Source: Lunularia cruciata (Eukaryota > Streptophyta > Marchantiopsida > Lunulariales > Lunulariaceae). From it: a stretch of DNA of 64,000 nt. Location of the stretch: assembly GCA_948567375.1 (NCBI GenBank), contig OX419756.1:30580333-30644332 (forward strand), in the 5' to 3' direction. The notes under the pieces were generated by a model. The model saw only the letters and a program-made list of their open reading frames with translations, did no database searches and was not told where the DNA came from. The translations under genes were made by a program, and so were the position numbers. Of this stretch, positions 53,677 to 64,000 are shown in pieces; position 1 is the stretch's first letter, and each line of letters opens with the position of its first letter.

Positions 53677-54678
53677 TCTAATTTCTAACCAATCACAAAA
53701 GAAGATTCAATATCCATTCCATGAGGTAAACTCTATTATTCATGAGTCTCTTTCTCACCTCTTAAATAAGACTTTTATCCTTTTTATTCCACCCCTTTAT
53801 ATCACTTTTATTGTGGTTGTTAGTATCACTCATATAATTAGTACTAGGATGTACTCTTAGAACCTAGATATAATTTATACAATTGGAGAAAGTAATGTTT
53901 TTATTCATTTTTTTTATCAATGTCTATGAATAGTGCAACCTTAAAATCAATAGTTATATTTGGTCCAAAGATTGGTAATCAAATAGCTATTGAGCTAATG
54001 AATCTTACAAATTGGAAAGTGGTGTATAAAACACTTCTTTACCTAATTTCACTCATATCTAATGATTTCTTTTAGCCCAAGCTTAACCTATAACTTGAGG
54101 TCTAGCTAGACATGTTATCTTTTGGATGTACTCCATATAATTATACATATGAAGACACTTTGCTTATATCTAATAAAATATTCTAGATATAAAGAATATT
54201 TTTTAGCTTTTGAGTCTATATCATCTTTATTATTAATATCTTGCAAAATAATCATGTGATTTTTGGGATGTGAAAGTATTTGCATGGCTTTCGGATGAAC
54301 ATCAATCATATAAGCTCACCCATTGTTTACATATGGATTTTTGTGCTCCGAATATATTGAACATGGGAAGGGAGCAATGGCATGTTAAAATTGTCTCTTT
54401 TTTGACTAATAAGAATGTTACTTCTTAAGTTAAATGGAAATGTCATTGGTTTAGATTGACTTTAGATCTTTAGTTTAAAATGAGTATATGACTTAAAATC
54501 TCTTTAATAAAGGTTCACATATCATCATCTTTAGATTGTAGATCTGAATCATAAGTTGCATTATAAGAGTCATATCCTTACTTGTTGAACTTCAATGGAT
54601 TTTAAAAAATAAGGTTTTTAAATTAGTATATTATGGTTTTTTATAGAATTTTATTAGATTTTGTGAGTTCTCAGATAG
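53677..54678. other. AT-rich intergenic DNA, no gene recognised
   Basis: Stop-rich on both strands. It continues the pre-insertion sequence interrupted by the young family D element. Confidence 0.45.
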
Positions 54679-55265
54679 TGTAATGTTATGAGGATAAGAG
54701 AAACCCCCAACAGAAGTACAAGGCTTAATCCCTCGATACTCCAATGCCCCAAAGGAGCACCTTTTCTTTATTATATAACAAAGAGGATCCACTCAAAAGG
54801 AGCTCCAACCTTGGATCAAATACATGGATTGGTGATATGTAAGCAAGATCCACCCTTAGATTAGTTGCATGTATTGGTGATATGTTGATCCTTGTTCTAT
54901 CTGGTTGGTGAAACAAGTTTTACCAGAGGGAATCTTTGGGGAATCTTCTTATAGGAAGCTTGGAACAACATGGATGAGGTATAGTTGGAAATTTCTTAAT
55001 GAGACAAATAGTGGGAGAAGGCAACAACATTAATCTTTCCTTGTAGGAGAGTAAATATTTTGTTTATAAGGTCTAATTCATTTGTTTAGACTTCCAAAAT
55101 TGGCTTTGAGTTTTTTAAGGTATTTTTGACTTCTATCCTATTAATAGAACTACTCTCTTGATGACACTTCTGTTTGATCTATTTAGTCCATTATATGTAA
55201 ATCCTTCCAGATATTATCAAGCCAATTTTCACCTCTAGATATTATATCTAGCTAATAGTATTACA
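54679..55265 (+). repeat. Family C LTR-like repeat, copy 4
   Basis: TGTAATG start, CCCCAAAGGAGCACC block at about 54745, and AGTATTACA end. Diverged from the pair at 40584-41965. Confidence 0.7.
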
Positions 55266-55771
55266 CATAGTCTATGGATCATGATTATAATATTTTAGTA
55301 TATATAAATGACTTTATAGACCTATTGAATTGAACAAATAATTTTATTTATTTGTTGCACAATTAATATTTATGAGTGGTCACTCTATTCATATAGCAAT
55401 TCCATAAGTTCATAGACATAAACATTCTAATAGACGAATGATCTTAGAGGGATCAATAACCAACAATAAGGCATGCTATTTGACTAGTTTTGAAAATAGC
55501 TCCAATATAGCTCAAGAAATAACATGATATAAACCAAAAAAATTTTAATCTTTTTCCAAGGTGAATAGGAAAGTTTCAAGGAAATAATTAAATTTATTAC
55601 ACCTCAAGGTTGACCTTTAAGAAGCTTCAACGTCATCTTTGCTAACATTGCTTGCAATTCTACACAATGTTTACATATCAATATGCACATCTCTAGAAGG
55701 ATTCCTCAAAAGACTCATTGAGTAAAATCTGATGAATCCTATTTTTATTACAAAGAAAAATAAATAAATAA

Positions 55772-55797
55772 ATATATATATATATATATATATATAT
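55772..55797. repeat. (TA)n microsatellite
   Basis: An AATA run passing into about 26 bases of alternating AT. Confidence 0.9.
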
Positions 55798-55849
55798 TTA
55801 TCATTAAATCTATTTTATTATAAGGAGTTCATGATCTAAAACCAATCAA

Positions 55850-56040
55850 ATTTTTTTGAAGCTTAACATTTATCAAAATCTAAAAGTAAAATCAGTATTG
55901 CAAATAAAAATTGTGCAAAGTTTTTCTCTTACTCAATGTAATATAGTTTTTTGAGGCTTAATATTTATAAAATATTTAAAAATTAAATTAGTGTTGCAAA
56001 TAGAAATTTTGTAAAGTTTGTCTCTTACTCAAAGGATATC
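55850..56040. repeat. Two-copy tandem repeat, about 100-base unit
   Basis: Both units read TTTTTTGA(A/G)GCTTAA, GT(A/G)TTGCAAATA and TCTCTTACTCAA at matching positions. Confidence 0.65.
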
Positions 56041-56774
56041 TCTAGCGACACTCTTTGTAAGCACCATGTAATAGAAAGAAGAAAAATTTTGTATTGAGCA
56101 CTATGAAGGATGAAAAACTCAAAAAGAATTCTTTCATTCACTCTCCAGATCTCCCATTCTGTCCTCAAGTCACTCATTCCTTTTCTTATGCCAAAGTTCT
56201 TCCAAAATAGCCCAAATAGGAAGACTTTACCAATGTCAACATAGAATATCCTTCTCTCACACTCACAAAAAGATACTCTAGCGATAGAGGTTCCTCCAAG
56301 GTCAATACCATAATAGAAACTCTTTTATTTGAAAAAAATTCTCTCATTACCTAGCAAATATGGGCATTACTCACAAAGCCTCATTCTTCTCTCTCACTCC
56401 ATGCTCCAAGCTCACAAATGGATGTCTTTTACCTCATAAGCCCTCCCTTATGTACTCAATAACATTACCACAATAAGAGCCTTTGTAGGTCAGTAAAATC
56501 AGTACTTTACCCAAATTATCTTAAATAATGAATTTGAGGTCAATGTGTACTTGCATGGATTTTTGGCCTCACATGCTTCCCGTGGGAAAAGCGGGAAGCT
56601 TTTAGATATGTTCCTTGATATAGGAGCTTTTTTTTCAATAAAATTACATATATTCCAAATTCAATTAAGTCTACCAAATTTGACCAGCCTCTACTACTAC
56701 AAGTCACTTAGTAAAGCCAATAGAAATTTTGATATAATCTATATACCAAATCAATTTGACTATGCAAAATCCAA

Positions 56775-59278
56775 AAACCAATTGCAAAAGGTAGCCAAGT
56801 CTAGTGATGATGTATTCATATAAAATCTACCATGTTTATCTTCATTCTTGTCTCTTGGTGGTGTACCCTCAGCCACTTGGTAAGGTGATTAATAGCTACC
56901 ATCATATACAAATTGTTTCATAGAGTTTTATTTAGAGGACACACAAAGTTAAGTCTCCACTTCTCAAATGGCCTCAACAATGAAATTGACTTATAAGTAT
57001 GGAAGTGGACTTACTAGCAAAATCTTAGTGAATATTATATGTTATCAAATCATGAAAACAGTCCTTAAAATTCCTCCTTGCAATAATACCAACATCTATA
57101 ATTTTGAAAGCAATCACCTTTCTTGCAAATGACTTTCACATACCAAGCCATCATGAACTCAATGAGTTGGATAAAGAATTACTTATCTACTTCTATTTGC
57201 AATAGACCATTTTATCCATTGTGAAAATAATATCTGCTACCATTATATAAGGTCTAGATCTTGATGGAAGTGCACTCTTCTCCCTAATATACATCATATA
57301 TGGATAGTTATCACTTGTTACAAAGTCAATATTTCGTAAACTCCATTTGAACATCTTGAGTGACCACAATAGTTATGAACTTCTTATTCAGAAACAAATT
57401 ATCTATTTGCTAATGTATATGATGGTCTTAGGCCCTAGATAAAAAATTAACATTTTTTTGTTTCTTTTTCAGCCTATCTTCAATTGTGTAATCATAGCTA
57501 ATTAAGATTATGATCCACCTAGCTAGCCATATAGGGATTTTTGAAAATATACATCAATAGCTTATGATCTATGACAATTTTGGCCTTCCTTCCAATCAAG
57601 TATAGTCAAAACTTCTTGAGACTAAATTAACTACCATCCTTTTCTATTACCAATAGTTACTCTTTCTTGAAATCATTTATTTACTTGCATAAGCTTTTGA
57701 ATGATATGTCCATACTGATCTAACTGCTTCATGATCATGCTAATATTTGTTTAAGAGTGCAATCCATAACTACTTTGGAAGCACTTATGTAAATCATAAA
57801 AGACTCATTCCAATTAGGATTGGAAAAAATTAGAGTCACACAAGAGATTGATTGTTTGAGCTACTCAAAATCTTTGAAGGAATTCTTATCTTCCAAAATC
57901 ACCATGTATTATAAACTCTTCTTCATGTAAGGACTTAATGTGTAAGCCTTGCTAGAAATTGAAAAGATGAATCCACTATAATATCCAACCAATCTCAAAA
58001 ATTGGTGCAACTTTGCAAAGCTTGTAAGGGACAGAATATCTAGGATTTTCCTCATCTTTTCTTGATCATCTACTCTGTTATAATTGGAAATGATATGCCC
58101 TAAAAGTACACATTCTTCACAACAAAAATGCATTTATCTGGTTTGAGTAATGCATATCCTTCATCAAAATCAAGTGCTCAAAATGTTTATCCTTGCTCCG
58201 ATAAAAGGTATCACTCAAATCTCATATAAATTTTCCTAAAATGTTTTAACACTTTATTAATAAATTGTTGAAATGTGGTTGGAAAAGTACAAAGCCTTAA
58301 GAACATGATCTTGTAAGTGTAAGTACTCCAAATTATGTTGAATGTGGTGAGTACTTAATAATTTGATGCAATCTTGACTTAGTTATAAACACTATAATCA
58401 TCTCCAAATTACATCTTTTATGACCCAAAATCTCCTATAATGAATGATAAAATATAGTAGTCCTTCCTTGGTTATAGCATTATGCTTCTTGTAATCCACA
58501 TATACTTGGAATTCACTATTCATTTTCTTCATAATTATAATTGCAACCATCTATTCTGAATTGTACACCCCAAAGATAAATTTTACTTCCTTGAGCTCAT
58601 CAATCTCCTCCTACAAAATAATAACTATTGGTGGAATAATGTGATGTTGCTTTTGGAAAATAGCTCTTAAATGAGATTATACTTCTATATGATACCTATC
58701 AAGGTGAATTCCTTGAGATCAATTCAATCAAAATAAAATGCATGGTCATACCATCAAAAAACATTCTTAAAAGCTTACATTCTATTCCTTTAGTATATTT
58801 TGACCATACTTGAGTGTAGATAATCTAATTTCTGTGTTTTCAAGTGTCATTGATGATATTTCAAGGTCTTTTTTAATCTCTAGCTTAAACCACAAATCTA
58901 TAGCATACAAGAGATGTATATTTGAGTGCAACATATTGTCATCCTTATCCAAAGAGGTCTTCTTCCTTGCTTAAAACTTTGTGTTCTTGATCTGAATATG
59001 AAATGCATTGAAGATTATTGACTAGCAATATTACTTAAAAGTTTGATGACCAAATAATCATTGTGCCAATTGTATAATTGATTTAATGTTAAGTTGCTCT
59101 CATGGCTTCTTGAGTAGCAAAGCATTGCTTGAATCCTTCAAGACTTGTATATTAATGAGATTTTAAACTCCTATAGCCAAAACTACCACCTTGTCCATCA
59201 CACCCATTGGTTGAACTAGTTACTTGTTTCCGTGCTCATCATAAATGCTTAAGGTGTAGAAGGTACACTACTTAACTT
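56775..59278 (-). pseudogene. Heavily decayed family A pol
   Basis: Aligns with the intact gag-pol from the integrase back to the protease region (compare 22260-24850). The frame 57909-58133 still reads LLGHIIS, RQFL-like and VGYYSGFIFS blocks of the RT connection. It is full of stops and small indels, has no LTRs nearby, and is cut on the right by a family B fragment. Confidence 0.75.
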
Positions 59279-60264
59279 CCAATGATTGAAACTCTAAATG
59301 CCTTGCATGAGCTTGGGCTTTAGTATTAAAGAAAATCTAAGTACAAGACCCAAGAAGTTTCCAAGGAAGTTTCCTTCTAGAAGCTATCTTTTTGGGAGTG
59401 CAAGCCAAGCTAACAATTTATTTGGCATACAAGTTAAGCTAACTGTTTACTTAACATATAAGTTACTCCATTATTAGGAAGTTCTTAGAAGCTTCTCACC
59501 AATAACCTTTATAGATTCTTTCAGAATGTTTGACAAAGAAGCTTCATAGACGTGTCTAGAATATTTTAGGAAATTATACCTCCTTTTTGCTATATTTAGC
59601 TTTTTTAACTCAATATTATCATATATTCTTCCACTCCTAGTTGGTAGTGTCATTGATACCATAGAATCTTCAAAATTTTGTATGGCCCGTTGAGCATTTT
59701 GGAGATGAGAAAGAGGTCCCTATGTGTATCATGAAGGAGATATCCTTTCTAAAGGATCTTATACTAGATTTGTCATTGGAGTCCATGTAAGATGTATCTA
59801 TGCAAGAATAGGGTTGCTTTTGTATTCTTCATGATCATTAATAGGGGATTGGAAGAGTAGGAGGTTGGATTTGAGTAGGGAAGGAACATGAGTTAGAAAC
59901 AAAGGGTTTTAACATTGAAACATGGAAGATAGAATGGATACTCATATGACTAGGAGTGCAAGTTTGTAGGCAACAAGAGAAATGATTTGAGTAATATCAC
60001 GTGGACTTATCTAATTGGAAGTACGTTTACAAACTTGGGTGTCAAGAATGATAGAGATGTTACTAGAGGAAAAATTTTCTAGATCATAAACTTGAAAGGT
60101 TAGATCATGATGATGTCTATCAACATATTGCTTCTGTCAAATTTTCACAACAAGAAGATGAGATCTGGTGTAAGATGAAGATAATATGATCAAGAAGGTA
60201 AAAGTATGAGGAACATAAGATAACCATAGAGTAAGAAAGAATTGGGAACAAGTGGATCTTGTCC
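59279..60264 (-). mobile_element. Family B fragment: truncated 3' LTR and end of pol
   Basis: Positions 59279-59620 match the GAAGCTTC-containing part of the B LTRs (eroded). Positions 59621-60264 match the chromodomain and integrase end (31523-32180). It is interrupted at 60264 by the family A insertion. Confidence 0.65.
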
Positions 60265-60956
60265 TGTAACACCCATTTGTGCATGTGTGTGGTATTGTGA
60301 TATTTAGCTTGGTATTACAAGTACTTAAGAGATATTATTTATATAGAGATAAAGGATGGTTCTATATTAGTCATGGTTAGCTAAAGTTAGTCATAGCTAA
60401 GATAGATGGGACCTTACTTTAGAGGAAGTAGAAAAGATGAGCACCACTATTTTGGATTTTAGTGTGTTGACTTGGTATTATTCCTAGGTGTTTGGCTTTG
60501 GGGAAAGAGTTGAGAACTCTTGGGCCCGCAAGCCTTTTTGTTTTGGATTCTTCTTTAGTCCAAGGATAGCCCATGTGAAGGAATCCTTGCTTTAGTGGTT
60601 GGGTCAAGATAAGACCACATGCTTAGGGGAATATGCCCATGTGAATGGATATTCCTTTCTACTTTTTGACTTTACTTGACTTTTAGTCTAGTAACTTGAG
60701 TTACTACGGTAATTAGTAACTTTGGTACGTAACTATTTCACAAGTATATAAACAAGGAGTGAGGAGGTACTCATCATCCTTTCATTTGCAACTATCTCTC
60801 TCTCATTGAGTTCTCTAGTGAGCAATGTCTTGAGTCTTGGAGTGTTAGCCTTGGAGGAGTATGATGGAGTTGGGGTTCCTTGCCTTCTTAGTCCATGGTG
60901 CGCTACCATAATAGCCATCAGAGGTTCATCCTGAGTGAGAGACAGGCCGGCTCACA
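60265..60956 (+). repeat. 5' LTR of the second family A element
   Basis: 692 bases, 13 longer than the LTRs of the other copy because of an extra ACCACATGCTTAG near 60613-60625. Otherwise almost identical. Confidence 0.93.
60745..60752 (+). promoter_or_regulatory. TATA box of the family A LTR
   Basis: TATATAAA in AAGTATATAAACAAGG, about 210 bases before the LTR end; a reasonable core promoter for the genomic RNA. Confidence 0.6.
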
Positions 60957-60960
60957 TTTT

Positions 60961-60979
60961 TGGTTCCGTTGCCGGGACC
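60961..60979 (+). other. Primer-binding site of the second family A element
   Basis: TGGTTCCGTTGCCGGGACC, identical to 27978-27996; tRNA-Asp-like. Confidence 0.65.
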
Positions 60980-61792
60980 TCTCTAGAAGGCAAGATAATG
61001 TTCCGCGTCCAATTCTACATTAGGCAGAAGGAGGCTATGAGAGCTCACTTGGAGAGAACATTAGGAGAGGAGAGGGCTGAACTTATGTTAGAGAACCAAG
61101 ATCCATTTGTATACCTTGTAGTTCATTATGATGTCTTTGAGGTGATTTTGTACATCTTGTACACATGAGAGGAATTGGAGAGATTGTGTGAGGTGGATTG
61201 CAGATTTTGGGGATTAAGGTGATTTTGGGCAAAATCTCAAGTTTGAGATCTGGACTTGAGATTTCTACACATGATAGCTTGGGTTATCTTTCAGTTAGCA
61301 CACTTGAAATTATTGAGAGAGCTTCTATGCGCACTGGGCTAGAATTTTTGAAAGTTGATAGGGTAAAGTGCTCCCGCAACTGCATGCTCTCTGGAAAATT
61401 GTACAGAGTCTGCCATTTCTTCAATTTTCAGTAAATTGTCCTGAAAATTTCCAAGAAAATTCAGTGCATTGTATCCTACCTGCTGCCACAAAAATTAGAG
61501 AGAGATCGTTTTTGCGCAGGGCGTGATGAGTTTTTGAAGTGAGGGGGGTGGTTTTCAGACCAAATCTGAAATATGGGTGCTGAATAGAAAGGTGTCTAGG
61601 CCAAATGGCTCAATGAAAAGATCTGAAATTTTGCAGGGAGGGACGCCCTGGAGTTGTGATCAAGTGTGCAAAATTTCAGAGGACTGTGACGTATTGGTTG
61701 GGAGATTTGAATGACATTGTGAGGAAGGGTCAATTCTGCAGAGTGGAGATCTCATGCATGAGAAGTTTGAGATCAACAAAAAGCATGTTTGA

Positions 61793-62290
61793 GTGTTTAG
61801 ATTCATCTTGGGGAACATGGAGAGTCATCAAGAGTGGAAATTGAGATTATGCAAGGTTCCCCAAGGGTTTGAGGTGATTGTAGGGGTGGATTTGAGGAAA
61901 AGAGAGTTTACAATAGAATTTGAAGAGAGTGTTGAGAGGATCCAAAAACCTACACCACTTGGAGGAAAGAGTGAGTCTAAGTGCTTTCTATGTGGAGAGA
62001 AGGGACATAAGGCAAGTTCATGTCCATTGACCTTTGAGAGCAAGAGATTGAGGGAAAGGAGAGGCTTACTTGACTTGGGTTTGCATGTTGGACCTTCTTC
62101 ACCAAGATTGGGAGGGAGAAGATCTAAGACCAAAGAGTTGTGTGAGGTTTGTGGAGTTGAAGGACTTCCAAAAGGACATGAGTGTAGTGGAGTAAAAGCA
62201 CTTTTGGAAACTTTGGTGAAGGATCTTGGAGAGAGTCTTAGTACAGCTACAGAAATACTACCACCTTCATCAGCTAGTTCTCAAGATTAG
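61793..62290 (+). CDS. Leader zinc-knuckle ORF of the second family A element
   Basis: A 165-residue twin of 26667-27164 with the same start, stop and CFLCGEKGHKASSC knuckle. Its preservation in two copies with independent insertion sites supports it as a family feature, though both copies are so young that this is weak proof of selection. Confidence 0.6.
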   Translation: MFRFILGNMESHQEWKLRLCKVPQGFEVIVGVDLRKREFTIEFEESVERIQKPTPLGGKSESKCFLCGEKGHKASSCPLTFESKRLRERRGLLDLGLHVGPSSPRLGGRRSKTKELCEVCGVEGLPKGHECSGVKALLETLVKDLGESLSTATEILPPSSASSQD

Positions 62291-62530
62291 TGATGGAGAT
62301 AATCTTTCAACTTATGGATAAACTATCCATGAGAGTTAGATTAATATGCACTCTAGGATTTGATGTTGCTATAGAAATCTTGGAGCAACCTGAACCTTTT
62401 GTGTTCCCTAGAGTGGATTATTCTCAGATGGTGTTAGTCATGTATATACTCTATTAATAATAGAGTGAGAGAAAAGAAAAGAGGAAAAAAAAAAAAATTT
62501 GAGAGAAAAGAAAGATAGTGAGGGGTTAAG

Positions 62531-64000
62531 ATGGGGAAACTTCCGGTTTTCTTTGGCAAGGATGGAGAAGATGTGGAGGCCTTTGTGAGAGACTTCAAGA
62601 GAGCTTGCATAGGAAACAATGAGAGGAGGAAGAATGAGTGGGCCTCATTATTACCAGATTTCTTTGAGGATGCAGCACTTACATGGTATGAGTCAGAATA
62701 CCAAAAGAGAGAGAGGAGAGAGGGGGGAGAGGAGTCTTGGGAGACTTTGACTTCAGCACTCATTGAGAACTTTCTTCCTGATGAGAGTTATGAGAGATTG
62801 ATGAGTGAGGTTACATTTCTCAAGCAAGGAGATGGAGAGAAAGTGAGAGTCTATGTGGAAAGAGTGGAAAAATTGGAGTCCAGATTTCGCATAGTGTTGA
62901 GGAAGGGTGGGGATGATGTGGAGACTACAATGATTGGCATAGGGGCCATGCTCACCAAGAATTTTGTGGGAGGATTGAGACCACAAATTAGAAGCAAGGT
63001 GAGATATGAGAAACCTTCTTCCAAGGTTGAAGCTATCAAGATCGCAATTCGTATGGAGGAGAGTTTGGAAGGGGATGAAAGTGATTTGGTGGTGAAGGAG
63101 GTTGTGCATCCTCCTCAAGGCTACAAGTATGGTGGAACTTCTGATACTTTGGTGACAAGGGTTGCACCACAAGTAGTAGTTGCTCCAGTTCTTGCACCTC
63201 CACCAAAAGATCCACTCCAAACCATCACAGAACAACTTGCGGATCTCAAGATCAATGTGGTGCAATTATGGGAGAAGAGAGAGGTGGATCAGAATGTAGG
63301 GAGAGGGCCTAGGAGTTATGGAAACCATCCATATAGAGGAGGCCAACCAGCCAACAATTTCAATGATAGAAATTGTTTTGGTTGTGGGGGAAGAGGCCAT
63401 ATCCAAAGGAATTGCCCAAATTCCACTTACCATGGAGGAAGGGGTTATGAGGGAGCCAATAGAGGGAAAGAGGGAGGTAGTGAAACCCAAGTGGCTCCTA
63501 ATCCCAACAAAGGTAAGGGGATAGCATCCATAGATGTGGTTGAGAGCAAGTATGAGAAGGGAGAGTGCTCAAACTCCAAGGGTCCTAATTTGGAGCTTTT
63601 GGCACAAGAGAAGAAGAGAGCTCGTTTTGTAGAGGATGTTCACTCTTCTCAAGGATTTACTTCAAGCAAGGATACTCCTATGTCTACTAGGAGCACTCGC
63701 ACCTCAACACCATCAACAACAAAGACTCCAAGGAAGAAGTTGGGGATGGAGGACTTCTTGATCTCCAAGCAACAATGGAACTACAATGTGTTGGAGGATG
63801 TTGGTAGTCACAAGGCTAACATCACAGTGGGCCAATTAATTGCTTTGAACCCTACCTTGAGAAAGGAGCTTAGAGGTGGTTTGAGTTCTACAAGGAGCAA
63901 GAAGAAGAAGAAGGCAAAAGTTCCAATATCAATGGGGGTGGTGGATGCCAAGCCAGCACCATGGGAAGCTTGTGAATATGCCTCCAAGATTGATGTGAGA
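62531..64000 (+). CDS. Gag-Pol of the second family A element, 5' part
   Basis: Starts ATGGGGAAACTTCC like the intact copy and stays in frame to the window end (490 codons, no stop seen). Covers Gag, the CCHC knuckle (CFGCGGRGHIQRNC) and the linker up to just before the protease. A few substitutions separate it from the other copy, such as GDDVETT for GDDMETT. Confidence 0.9.
   Translation, partial: MGKLPVFFGKDGEDVEAFVRDFKRACIGNNERRKNEWASLLPDFFEDAALTWYESEYQKRERREGGEESWETLTSALIENFLPDESYERLMSEVTFLKQGDGEKVRVYVERVEKLESRFRIVLRKGGDDVETTMIGIGAMLTKNFVGGLRPQIRSKVRYEKPSSKVEAIKIAIRMEESLEGDESDLVVKEVVHPPQGYKYGGTSDTLVTRVAPQVVVAPVLAPPPKDPLQTITEQLADLKINVVQLWEKREVDQNVGRGPRSYGNHPYRGGQPANNFNDRNCFGCGGRGHIQRNCPNSTYHGGRGYEGANRGKEGGSETQVAPNPNKGKGIASIDVVESKYEKGECSNSKGPNLELLAQEKKRARFVEDVHSSQGFTSSKDTPMSTRSTRTSTPSTTKTPRKKLGMEDFLISKQQWNYNVLEDVGSHKANITVGQLIALNPTLRKELRGGLSSTRSKKKKKAKVPISMGVVDAKPAPWEACEYASKIDVR

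Larger units (their letters stand above)
55266..56774. other. AT-rich intergenic DNA with tandem duplication
   Basis: No gene recognised. Contains a (TA)n tract and a two-copy repeat of about 100 bases, both listed. Confidence 0.45.
60265..64000 (+). mobile_element. Second family A gypsy element, 5' part, runs off the window
   Basis: 5' LTR, primer site, leader ORF and the start of gag-pol, in the opposite orientation to the copy at 20875-28679 and nearly identical to it. It inserted into a family B fragment. The 3' half is outside the window. Confidence 0.92.

Overview
The window looks like intergenic DNA of a large, repeat-rich streptophyte (land-plant-type) genome, probably not an angiosperm. 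The clues are a plant omega-3 fatty acid desaturase gene, plant-type Ty3/gypsy elements with tRNA-Met- and tRNA-Asp-like primer sites, nested insertions, and a DNMT3-like methyltransferase (DNMT3 persists in non-flowering plants and was lost from flowering plants). The species itself cannot be read from the sequence. I see only one ordinary host gene: an intact desaturase whose coding part has no intron (12041-13198, +), preceded by an apparent 5' UTR intron. It sits in a lower-copy island of about 9.2-15.8 kb.

Almost everything else is mobile DNA from four repeat families, named here A-D. Family D is the most interesting. It is a Ty3/gypsy element whose single reading frame runs Gag - zinc knuckles - protease - DNMT3-like cytosine-5 DNA methyltransferase - reverse transcriptase - RNase H - integrase - PHD finger. 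A nearly complete young copy lies at 43627-53672 (-). An old copy split by nested elements lies at 18476-38706 (+), and a decayed 3' fragment at 651-2979 (+). Its ends are asymmetric: block A at the 5' end, but blocks B-A-B at the 3' end, with an internal B/A junction that looks like an end-to-end LTR circle junction. Its reading-frame blocks are in one frame, separated by stop codons, two of them in a UAG-CAG-CCA context.

Family A is a Ty3/gypsy element with an uninterrupted 1608-residue gag-pol. A full copy with apparently identical LTRs (20875-28679, -) is inserted in the old D copy. A second copy begins at 60265 (+) and runs off the right end. A decayed relative lies at 56775-59278 (-). 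Family A also carries an extra zinc-knuckle ORF in its leader. Family B is a decayed chromodomain-bearing gypsy element primed by initiator tRNA-Met. One copy (31098-36698, -) is nested in the old D copy; pieces lie at 1-650, about 6440-6800 and 59279-60264. Its LTRs carry perfect clustered heat-shock elements just upstream of a TATA box. Family C is an LTR-like interspersed repeat (7528-7971, 54679-55265, and a head-to-head inverted pair at 40584-41965).

Order of events: the old D copy came first, B and then A landed inside it, and the young D and A copies are recent. The old copies differ from the young ones mainly by C-to-T and G-to-A changes, including outside CpG, as expected from long-term methylation in all contexts. 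The rest is AT-rich DNA with small tandem duplications, microsatellites and two perfect short hairpins.
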